64,000 nucleotides of DNA from assembly GCF_904849725.1 (NCBI RefSeq), contig NC_058518.1:503861225-503925224 (forward strand), given 5' to 3'. The first letter of the stretch is position 1. Each line of letters starts with the position of its first letter. The translations under genes were made by a program, and so were the position numbers. Origin of the DNA: Hordeum vulgare subsp. vulgare. Lineage: Eukaryota; Streptophyta; Magnoliopsida; Poales; Poaceae. Shown here piece by piece: positions 55,509-64,000 of this stretch. Below the pieces are notes generated by a model. That model saw only the letters and a program-made list of their open reading frames with translations. It did no database searches and was not told the DNA's origin.

Positions 55509-57380
55509 CTACTCCTCTGATGGCAAACTTACGGAAGGATTATGCAAAGTATCCAGAAAAACATTGGGGGGAAACGACTTGCGCTGGGAACCGAGATGCG
55601 AAAGACCATCAGCCGCCTTGTTAAGGCGTCGGTCAATGTGATCAACCACATAGCCATGGAAATGACCCGCCACATTGGACACAGCCCTCCTGCAAGCCGC
55701 CATCACGGGGTCTTGAGAATCCCAAGTGCCTGAAACTTGCTGAGCCACCAGATCAGAGTCGCCAAAACATCTGACCCACGTAAGGTTCATCTCCTTAGCG
55801 AGTCGCAAGCCATGAAGTAAAGCTTCATATTCCGCAGCATTGTTGGTGCATGGAAACATGAGTCGGAGGATATAATAGAATTTGTCTCCTTGAGGACATA
55901 CCAGTACCACGCCAGCCCCCGAGCCATCTAACTGCCTGGATCCGTCAAAATAAAGAGTCCAGTATGTAAGATCAGGCCTGTCTTCCGGGACCTGTAACTC
56001 GGTGCAATCATTGACGAAATCAACCAAGGCCTGAGATTTGATAGCCGTGCAAGGGGTGTACCGCACGTGGTGCGGCCCAAGTTCAATCGCCCACTTGGCA
56101 ATACGCCCCGTAGCCTCCCGATTCTGGATGATGTCCCCGAGGGGAGTGGAACTAACCACCGTGATGGGATGCTCTTGAAAATAATGTTTAAGCTTCCGGC
56201 TTGCCATAAACACCCCATACACTAATTTCTGCCAGTGTGGATATCGTTGCTTGGAAAGAGTTAGCACCTCGCTGATAAAAATACACCGGGCGCTGCACAG
56301 GGTATTCCTTTCCTTCCTCCTTCCTTTGAACGACCACCGCCACACTCACCGCTTTGGAGTTTGCCGCAATATATAAAAGCATGGGGTCTTTCTCAGTCTG
56401 GGCGGCCAGGACCAGCGGGTTGACCAGTTGCCGTTTTAAGGCTTCGAAAGCTTCATCGGCTTCATCTGTCCAAACAAAATGGTCAGATTTCTTTAACAAT
56501 TGATAAAGGGGAATAGCCTTTTCTCCCAGGCGGATTATGAAGCGACTTAAGGCCACAATGCGACCCGCCATCCGTTGGACTTGATTAACATTCGCTGGCT
56601 TCCCAAGGGAGGTAACCACTTCGATCTTGTCCGGGTTAGCTTCGATGCCGCGCTCAGACACCAGGAACACCAAAGACACACTTGGTGGGATTCAGCTTCA
56701 TCTGATATGCCGAAGCCCAACAAATTTCCTGCAGGAACACCAAGGACACACTTGGTGGGATTCAGCTTCATCTGATATACCCGCAGATTATCAAAAGTCT
56801 CCTTGAGATCTTCCAATAGCGTCTCCCTCCAGTCGGTTTTAACCACAATGTCATCGACATAGGCATGGACGTTGCGTCCGATTTGGCCACGGAGGCAATT
56901 TTGGATGCAGCGCTGATAAGTCGCCCCTGCACTCTTGCGTCCGAATGGCATGGACACATAGCAAAAAGGCCCAAAGGGGGTTATAAAAGCTGTTTTCTCT
57001 TGATCCTCCACGGCCATCTTGATTTGGTGATATCCAGAATAAGCGTCCAAGAAGCACAAGTGTTCGCATCCCGCCACTGTATCAATAATTTGGTCGATGT
57101 GGGGAAGAGCGGAAGGATCCTTTGGACAAGCTCTGTTCAGGTCCGTGTAGTCAATGCACATACGGAAGGTACCATTCTTCTTGAGCACCAAGACCGGGTT
57201 AGCCAACCATTTGGGGTGGAAAACCTCTACGATGAATCCAGCGGCCAAGAGACGGGCAACCTCCTCCCCGATTGCCTTGTGTCGTTCCTCGTTAAACCTA
57301 CGAAGATATTGCTGGATAGGTTTTGCCTTTGGGTCACTATTAAGGTGGTGCTTAGCGAATTCTCTTGGCACACCAGGCAT
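55509..57380 (-). pseudogene. Gypsy F reverse transcriptase and two RNase H domains
   Basis: Reverse transcriptase begins at about 57380: MCIDYTDLNRACPKD, FLDAYSGYHQIKM and the box HAYVDDIVVKTDW (about 56850). A 70 bp direct duplication (56663 and 56733) shifts the frame after KCVLGVPAG. The first RNase H follows (TDEADEAFEALKRQLVNPLVL, LYIAANSKAVSVAVV), then a frame change near 56230. The second, archaeal-type RNase H reads YFDGSRQLDGSGAGVVL, NNAAEYEALLHGL and GDSDLVAQQVSG. Two RNase H domains are a mark of the Tat lineage. Confidence 0.88.
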
Positions 57381-57443
57381 GTCAGAAGGTTTCCATGCGA
57401 AGATGTCCCTATTCTCACGGATGAATTCGATGAGCGCGCTTTC

Positions 57444-58199
57444 CTATTTCGGATCCAGACCCGTCCCAATAGTGAACTGCTTGGTTGAGTCGCCAGGGAC
57501 GAAATCCACCGTTTTAGTGTCATCCGTTGGTTTGAACTTGAGGGGCGGCTCAGCATCTGTCGTTGGCTTTTTTAAGGGTGACATATCAGCCGGATCAACA
57601 TTGGCCTGGTGATATTTGAGCTCCTCCGCAACGCAAGCGACTTCTGCGTAAGCCGCGTCCCCTTCTTCACATTCTCTTGCAATCCTTCTATCACCATCAA
57701 CCGTGATGGGTCCTTTAGGACCAGGCATTTTGAGTTTAAGGTAAACATAGCATGGGCGAGCCATGAACCGGGCGTAAGCCGTCCGCCCAAACAGCGCATG
57801 GTAGGGGCTTTTTAACTTGACCACCTCAAACATCAGCGACTCACTCCTGTAATTAGATGTTGTTCCAAATGTGACTGTGAGCCTGACTCGGCCTATGGGG
57901 TATGCCGACTTGCCTGGGACGATTCCGTGGAATACCGTGGTTGAAGGCATCAGATCTTTCTCCAACAGGTTCATCCTTTGGAAAGTGTCGAAATACAAAA
58001 TATTGATGCTGTTGCCACCATCCATAAGTACCTTCGATAAGGTATACCCCCCAACTTGGGGAGCCACAACCAACGCTAAGTCGCCGAGGTTGTCAACTCT
58101 TAGCGGGTGGTCCTCCCTACTCCATGATATGGTCTGCTCGGACCAGTGGAGGTATCTAGGGAGTGTCGGCTCAAGGACACTGTACGCTCGGTGATTCAC
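57444..58199 (-). pseudogene. Gypsy F protease region
   Basis: The minus strand reads VDNLGDLALVVAPQVGGYTLSKVLMDGGNSINILY, where MDGGNSIN is the aspartic protease active site (D-G-G), then LFGRTAYARFMARPCYVYLKLKMPGPKG. It ends at a TAG at 57444-57446 shortly before reverse transcriptase, which continues in another frame. The usual role is polyprotein processing. Confidence 0.8.
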
Positions 58200-58234
58200 C
58201 TTTTTATCGTGCCTGCAAGCATTGGTGGTGAAAA

Positions 58235-60650
58235 CGTGGTACTACCCATTGCTTAACTGCTTGGGATTGTTGCGGAAGCCGCCATTATCATGCTGCCCCT
58301 GCGAAGCCCCCTGTGGGGGTGGTTGCTGAAAAACTCCGGGCGGGTTATACCGTCGTTGGTGATGCACCGTATATTGGCCGTTGTTCGGTTGCGAGCCGCC
58401 CTGAGCCCCCAGTTCAGGGAAACCGCCGAAGGGGTTCTGATGTTGATTGGCCGCGCCGAACTGTTCCTGCCGTTGGTCCGGGTCACCGCTTTGCCCTTTT
58501 TTGATCGCCTCCGCCCGAAACTCCCGCATCACGTAACAGTCTTTCCAGGAATGAGTCGCCGGTCCGTCTGCCATGGCGTGGTGCGGGCAGGGGCCCTTGA
58601 GTAACTCATTATAGTTGCGCGGCTTTTTGCCACTTTATCCCCTGCTTTTCTTCTGGCGTTGGTTGCCATTATTGGTGCTGGTATTGGCGACAAAGTCCGA
58701 AGATTCTTCCTGCTGCCTTCTCTTGCTATTCGCTCCCTGATTATGGCGGGCGCGTCCTTGGAACCGGGTATGATTTTTGGATGACTCGACCTTCCTTTGC
58801 GAGTTAGCTTTACCATCCTCGCCGGGATCTTTGGTGTCATCTGCCTCAGCGTACCTAGTGAGGGTATCCATTAGCTCCCCCATGTCTTGGACCTTTCGCT
58901 TGAGTCGCCCCAACTTCTGCACCAAAGGTTCGTAGTGGCAATTCTGCTCGAGGATCAGCACAGCCTGAGCCTCCGTAATACCATCTGACGAGTGAATGAT
59001 TTCTGCGACCCGCCGCGACCAGTGGTGGGCCGACTCATCCGGGCGTTGAACGAAGTGTTGTAGATCGACAATTGTCATTGGACGCTTGCAGGTTCCTCGG
59101 AAGTTTTTAATGAAACGCTCTTTCAATTCAGCCCAAGTCTGGATGGAGTTGGGAGGTAAGTTTTTTAACCAAGTACGCGCTGTCCCTTCGAGCATCATTG
59201 TGAAGTATTTGGCGCAAACTGCTTCGTTTACGTCGAGCATGTCCATGGCGATTTCATAACTCTCGACCCACGATGCCGGCTCAAGGTCCGGAGTGTAGTT
59301 AGGCACCTTTCTTGGCCCTTTAAAATCTTTGGGCATTCGCTCGTTGCGAAGGGCGGGGGCCAAGCACGGCACCCCCACTCGTCAGCCGCTCCCGACAAGA
59401 GGGGCTGGGGCGACTTGGATGTCCGGATGATTCCGGCCTGGCGGGTCTTGATGATCAGGCGATTTGTCCTGGGGGATGGGCCGCGGTCCGCTAGTTATAG
59501 CGGGCTGGTCCTCTGGCCGACTCCTGGTGCGGCTTGCCTGGGGAGTGGAATGCAGCCTATCTAGGCGATGTGAGAACTGGGCGTTTTGGACCACCGCCGT
59601 CTTCAACATCTCAATGGCGTTCCTCGCCTCTATCTCGGCAGGAGTGTTGCCGTGAATCAGAAGGGATTCCAAATGGCGAGTTGCGGCAAGGACGTTGTCC
59701 ACCGGATTGTAAAAGTGACCTTGAGGTGTCCGGAATAGGGGGACGCGATCCACAACTCGCTGGAACGGCGGGTTCGGTGGCTGACCCGGCCCTCCCCCCG
59801 GGGCGGCTCCCGTCCCGGGAGTTCGCGGAGTGTCGGATAGGCGGGTCGGGTTGAGATCGGGGGGCACGCAACCCTGGTGCCTCCGCTGATGGACGGCGTC
59901 AGATGCGCGTTGGTGCCTTTCGAGCCACCAGTTGTCAATATTTAAGCGAGCCATCTCAGCATTAATTTGAGCTTGCCGGGTCTCGATCCTAGCGGACTCC
60001 ACATCGGCATCTTGCTGAGCCTTTGCCACCCCTTCTCTTAGATTCGTCAATTTCGGGTTTACCGCCTCCTGGTTTTCCGGTGTGATGGGGGTCGCCATGA
60101 GCCTTGTAATTTCCGCTGCTAACTCCACCAAGATAGCGGCCGGGCTTCTAGACGTCTCGCCAGTTCCATCTCCGCCTGCCGGGTTTGGCGAGGGTTGAGT
60201 CGCCCCCACCATGTAAACAGCGATCTGACGGCGAGTTCGGTCAAGAACTTCGGGGTCCATGGCGAGTGACAAGCCCCCAAGGCAGCCCCCATGTAGAGAC
60301 TGGATTGAATCTGAATCGCCCATGGACGATTCGTCATCAGTGTTGACCGGCGTGGTTTCCTGGGTCGCTAAGTGTTCTGGTTCCTCAGATCCCTGCGTGA
60401 ATCCAACAAATACTGGGCGGGTTAGATTTGGCGTCACGACCGGGCGGACATACCTGGCCGGCTCGACGACGTCGGTGGAGATGTCCGGCTCAGGCACGGG
60501 CGATCCAATCATGCCGATGAAAACGTTGATCTTGCCGAAGGGGACCCTATAACCAGATTCGATCGAATCCGCCTCGGGCCCCCATAGCAAGTTGTTGATG
60601 TAGTACTTCCCACGACGGCTCCGAGTCATGACCCCCGTCGCGTAGCTCCC
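58235..60650 (-). pseudogene. Gypsy F gag
   Basis: The minus-strand frame opens at about 60650 with RSRRGKYYINNLLWGPEADS; residues upstream of that are LTR and primer-site DNA. A long Pro/Thr-rich N-terminal half with a coiled coil (RIETRQAQINAEMARLNI) follows. The capsid core (59378-58635) reads ASWVESYEIAMDMLDVNEAVCAKYFTMMLEGTARTWLKNLPP and ELKERFIKNFRGTCKRP. A Cys/His tail (CPHHAMADGPATHSWKDC) takes the place of a zinc knuckle. In-frame TGA at 59382 and TAA at 58635 break it. Confidence 0.85.
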
Positions 60651-60717
60651 AAACCCTGGTAGGGCTCCCTTTGAGAACTCAACTCCACCGTGCGCAGGCC
60701 CCACGGTGGGCGCCAAC

Positions 60718-61226
60718 TGTGGTGGTTTTTTCACGGAAGATGTCCTCGTGAAAGGACTTAGTATTGGAGCCATCGCACCTTGGTGGCGACTCAAAGGGGT
60801 TGAACGGGAGTGAGACGGCGATTTACCCAGGTTCGGCCCCTCGTGAGGAGGTAAAAGCCTACGTCCTGCTTTGTGTTGTATTGATGGAGTTCCCATTCCA
60901 AGGAGGGCGTAACTCGCCAGACCTAGCACTCGATGATTTCTAACCTGCCCTCTTCTTTCCTCGGACTCGCCTTTATATACAGGTCGAGTCCTTAGGGTTT
61001 ACAAGGATCTTTTCCTTTACACAAATTGTGACTCTTGCGATCTCTAAATCGCCCTCTTTCCAAGGCTTAGAGACCTCCTCTATTACGGACTCCTTCCGAA
61101 AGTCACAAACCGGCATACCACTTTCGGCCTTACCAGGCCAAGGCCCCAACCACATTTTAGATGAGTCGCCAGCTTTGGTGACCCGGCCCAACTAGGGCGG
61201 GTTATCAACAGATAATATCCCCAACA
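60718..61226 (-). repeat. 5' LTR of Gypsy F (509 bp)
   Basis: It begins TGTGGTGGTTTTTTC and ends CCCCAACA; near-identical to 47855-48363. It acts as the promoter LTR for the minus-strand gag-pol. Confidence 0.95.
60968..60981 (-). promoter_or_regulatory. TATA box of the Gypsy F 5' LTR
   Basis: The minus strand reads CTGTATATAAAGGCG, a strong plant TATA context, conserved in both LTRs. Confidence 0.55.
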
Positions 61227-61491
61227 GGTGGTGTCGACAGAATGTCTGCCAAGGCTCTACGGAGAGATAGGGGTGGAAGGGAAGTACCACCCCTCGTGCG
61301 GGGCGCCTCGGAAGAACCCGTCGAGCGATCTGGACTAGCGCCCACCATCTTTCAACACCTGGTGACCTGCCATGATAAAGATTAAAAAAATTAGTACAAC
61401 ATAAAAAAATTGGATAACTGACATGAATAATAATATGTACATGAATAATAAAGATTAAAATATATATAATTTCAGTTGTGAATCTTACAAA
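61227..61491 (-). pseudogene. CACTA E ORF1, first exon part, and intron
   Basis: 61227-61360 on the minus strand matches D 14255-14390 (AGATGGTGGGCGC to CTTGGCAGACATTC), the start of ORF1. It continues across Gypsy F at 47854. Upstream lies an AT-rich intron (61365-61490) that matches D 14165-14240. It thus marks the ORF1 side of the TNP2-ORF1 spacer. Confidence 0.65.
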
Positions 61492-64000
61492 CTAATAATC
61501 ATCATCAATGAATGCATCATCATCATCACTATCACGCATGTCTTCATGAATGACGTGCTCGTCGGGTTCAACGACGTGAAGTTGTGAAAGGCCTTTCTTT
61601 AATCGTTGAAGCATTGACAGGTCATCCGTATCAGTAACCTCTACGAGTTCCAGGTCTTCTGGTTCCGGCTCAGGGCTGGAGTCGGATTCATTGTCGCTGT
61701 CTACTTCCATGTTCTTGGGTGAAGCACGGCGGTTCTTGAAACGTTTCTTGGAAAGTCGTGTTTCTTGGAAGAATTCTCCATCATATGTCTCTGGGTTAAT
61801 GTGAGGTTCATAATCCTGTTCATTTGGGAGAGGTGGTTTGACATGTGGCGGCACTTCATAAACAACATACCAACCTTCCAGATTCTTATCTGTTTGGCAT
61901 GCCCACGGTAGATAGAAAACTTGGGTCGACTGTTGAGCCGTAATATAGACATCGGGAAATCTAAATGGGTGTTTGGATTGATTTCGACTAGTCCTATATG
62001 TTCATGAGTCCTTCTAGTCTCCTTCGGCTGGAACCAATAACATTTGAAGACTACTACGTTCGGTGGGTTTTCACCATAGAATTGAAGTTCATAAATTGCT
62101 TCAACTCTTTCATAATACTCGATAACACCTTCGCCGATAGCAGAGACACCACAATTTGTAGATTTCCGTCGGGCATAGATAGCTCTTTGCCAAAGGTACG
62201 AATGAGATACCCGTTGATGTTGTATTTCTCAAATGAACGGACCTTATAGTCAAAACCATTAAAGACTTGTCTCAATTCGGCGTTCATAGACTCTGAATTA
62301 GCCTACAAGTTTAATACGAAACGATTGTTGCATTAGCCGCAAGTTAGACCAAGAAATGAAATGGTCCATTATTGATAATTACCGTTTGTTTGAACCAAGA
62401 GATGAAACCGGGATAGCCGCCTCCTGTCTTTGACAGAAGCTCATACTCTTCGACGGAATCATTTTCGATCACCGCTCCATCCGAGAATTTGGCGACGTAA
62501 CGGCTGTTTGAAATATCCGGGAATAAGAGCAGTTCAAATGAATTAGAAGTTACGAGAAAATGTGTCGAGAACTCACTCGATGTACGGCCGCACTTATGTT
62601 AGGTTATTGAAGATATACAACGAAATGTTCCGCCAGTCTTCGACATCCAACGTTATTGGTTTCGAAGCACCGGCTGGTGCGAGCTTCCCTTTGAATAGGC
62701 TGAGGTTGGACCCACCTTTTTTAGGGTCTGCATCATTGTGCCGAGGCTTCGGATTATGCAAATGATGATTTTTGGCTTTGTAGTGTGTTGTCATAAAGTT
62801 TGCCACCTCCTCAGTAATGAATGCCTCAGCCATCGATGCTTCAATTCTATGCTTATTTTTCCATTTAGCTCGAAGGGTCTTCTGCATCCTCTCAGTTGCA
62901 TAGAACCAAGGATCTTGCACGGGCCCACCCAATCTTGCCTCGGTCGGTAGATGTAAAACAAATGCTGAAATATCTTCTCTAACTTGCACAACAACTCCGA
63001 TGCAAACTCCTCCATGTCTTCTACCACGCAGGCGACAATTCTTTCACACAAAGAACACGGAAGAAATAGCTCAGCTCCGCCAGTACTAGCCATTCATCCT
63101 CAGGAATAAAGCCATGTAACATCACCGGCATTACCCGCTCTAGCCATATGTGCCAATCATGACTCTTGAGACCAAAGATTTTTAATTTTTCAAGACTCGC
63201 TCCCCTCTTTAGATTCACTGCATACCCATCGGGGAACATCAAGTGCATTTTGACCCACAAGATAATTTCCCTCATAGCTGGCCTTCCAAGATTGATCCAG
63301 GCCTTTGGCTTCGACCACTTATGATTTCCTTTGCCTTCTCGCATGTTTTGTAACGGTCTATGACATAGTGTCTGTTGATAGACTCTAGCCTTAGCATTAT
63401 CCTTTGTCTTCCCATCTATGTCGGACAATGTACCAAAAATAGCCTCTCCGATATTCTTTTTAGTGTGCATCATGTCGATATTGTGTGGAAGAAGGAGGTC
63501 TTTGAAGTAAGGTAGATCCCAGAAGCATGGCTTGTGAGTCCACGCGTGTTTTGAATTATACCCCTCAAAATACCCTGGACGCTATGGATCAGGCTCGAGG
63601 GCCTTTAACTGATCCAGGATCTATTGGCCTGTGAACGCAGGTGGTGCCAAGTTTTTGACAACTTTACCTTTGGTAAAATTCTTCTTGTCTTTTCTGAACT
63701 AATGGTTAGGATCCAAGAACTGTCTATGCAAGTCAAAGCAAGAATACTTCCGACCCTCCTGCAACCAATGAAACTGAAGAGCTGCCTTGCATTGGGGGCA
63801 CGGGAACCTTCCATGCACACACCATCCAGAGAATAGCGCATACGCTGGCAAGTCATGCATAGAGTACATGTACCATACATGCATTTTGAAGTTTTCTTTT
63901 CTAGTGGCATCGTATGTCTTGACCCCATTATCCCAAGCTTCTTCCAATTCATCCTTAAGCGGTTGCAAGTACACATTCATATTCTTCCCCGGATAATTGG
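61492..64000 (-). pseudogene. CACTA E TNP2 transposase, central and C-terminal parts
   Basis: From the right edge: MQPL-type region NVYLQPLKDELEEAWDNGVKTYDATRKENFKMH, LPAYALFSGWCVHGRFPCPQCKA and SCFDLHRQFL, of the Transposase_21 domain (PF02992). Then DMMHTKKNIGEAIFGTLSDIDGKTKDN and LKSHDWHIWLERVMPVML leading into DUF4218 (LPTEARLGGPVQDPWFYATERMQ, ASMAEAFITEEVANF). Later come SKTGGGYPGFISWF, YNINGYLIRTFGK and VFYLPWACQTDKNLEGWYVVYEVPP, and an acidic C-terminus (SDSSPEPEPEDLELVEV...DDDDAFIDDDY). Frameshifts near 63060, 62600 and 61990 and small introns break it. It would bind the TTTGCCGTC repeats and cut the ends. Confidence 0.85.

Larger units (their letters stand above)
47855..61226 (-). 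mobile_element. Gypsy element F (13.4 kb, Tat-like), with an antisense extra gene
   Basis: Both LTRs are 509 bp (47855-48363 and 60718-61226) and the insertion is flanked by GGTGG on each side (47850-47854, 61227-61231). Just inside the right LTR the minus strand reads TTGGCGCCCACCGTGGGG, the primer binding site, so transcription runs leftward. Gag, protease, reverse transcriptase, RNase H, a second RNase H and integrase follow in that order on the minus strand. The second RNase H is a trait of Tat-lineage Gypsy elements. Between integrase and the 3' LTR lies a spliced plus-strand gene. It sits in ORF1 of CACTA E. Confidence 0.95.
43816..64000 (-). mobile_element. CACTA transposon E (minus strand, runs off the right edge)
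   Basis: The terminus CACTACAAGAATTAGC at 43816 with subterminal TTTGCCGTC repeats corresponds to the 3' end of D in reverse. Reading the minus strand: TNP2 transposase (64000 to 61492), intron, ORF1 exons (61390 to 61227, then 47854 to 47140, split by Gypsy F), purine/pyrimidine array, terminal exon, terminus. The bases before 43816 are GTT; the partner is outside the window. It interrupts the pol gene of G3. Confidence 0.9.

Noticed and set aside
54648..57612. Plus-strand ORFs across Gypsy F pol
   Set aside because: They are opposite to well-supported reverse transcriptase, RNase H and integrase frames and carry no domain.
59382..60929. Gag of Gypsy F starting at 60929
   Set aside because: The first 70 codons lie in the 5' LTR and primer-site region; the frame is only fortuitously open there. 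A start after 60718 is required.

Overview
The window is a block of nested transposable elements from a large grass genome. The Triticeae (wheat, barley, rye or Aegilops) are most likely. The reasons are an Angela/BARE-like Copia element whose LTR opens (on the minus strand) with TGTTGGAATTATGCCC, several Gypsy elements whose LTRs open with TGATACGTC and are followed by a TGGCGCCGTTGCC-type primer binding site, and Triticeae-style CACTA transposons with TTTGCCGTC subterminal repeats. I found no intact host gene. Every coding stretch is transposon-encoded or a captured, decayed fragment.

Layout, left to right. (1) 1-10935 is the 3' part of a CACTA element (A) made largely of 0.7 kb tandem units. 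Two further CACTA copies sit in it at the same position of the unit: C (1-966, cut by the window) and B (2397-7634, TAA target duplication). B carries a multi-exon fragment of a host gene that I recognise as DONSON (downstream neighbour of SON, a replication-fork factor), with splice phases still in register. (2) 10936-11675 is a CACTA transposase N-terminal relic, joined to the 3' internal part of a Gypsy element (G1). G1 is split by a 10.3 kb CACTA (D, 12140-22446, TGT target duplication) and ends in a 1.55 kb LTR (24166-25718). D has a Transposase_24-type ORF1, no TNP2 gene, and an insert of mitochondrial DNA containing an rps1 pseudogene. (3) 25856-27700 is the LTR end, primer binding site and gag of a second Gypsy (G2), cut by a Copia element on the minus strand (27701-36596) that lacks a target duplication. 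(4) 36597-38881 holds an LTR-like remnant and a minus-strand CACTA relic. (5) 38882-43815 is a Gypsy element (G3: LTR, gag, protease, RT, RNase H), cut at 43816 by a minus-strand CACTA (E) that runs past the window end. (6) E is itself split by a complete 13.4 kb Gypsy (F, 47855-61226) with identical-length 509 bp LTRs and a GGTGG target duplication. F carries gag-pol on the minus strand and, convergent to it, a spliced seven-exon extra gene on the plus strand. (7) 61227-64000 is E again: an ORF1 exon, then a broken TNP2 transposase.

Nesting gives relative ages: G3 is older than E, which is older than F; G1 is older than D; A is older than B/C. Almost every coding region has frameshifts or premature stops, often TAG where CAG would be expected. 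The likely functional roles are therefore historical. The points of biological interest are host and organelle sequence carried inside CACTA elements, the antisense gene of element F, and the long hairpin-forming purine/pyrimidine blocks of the CACTA introns.
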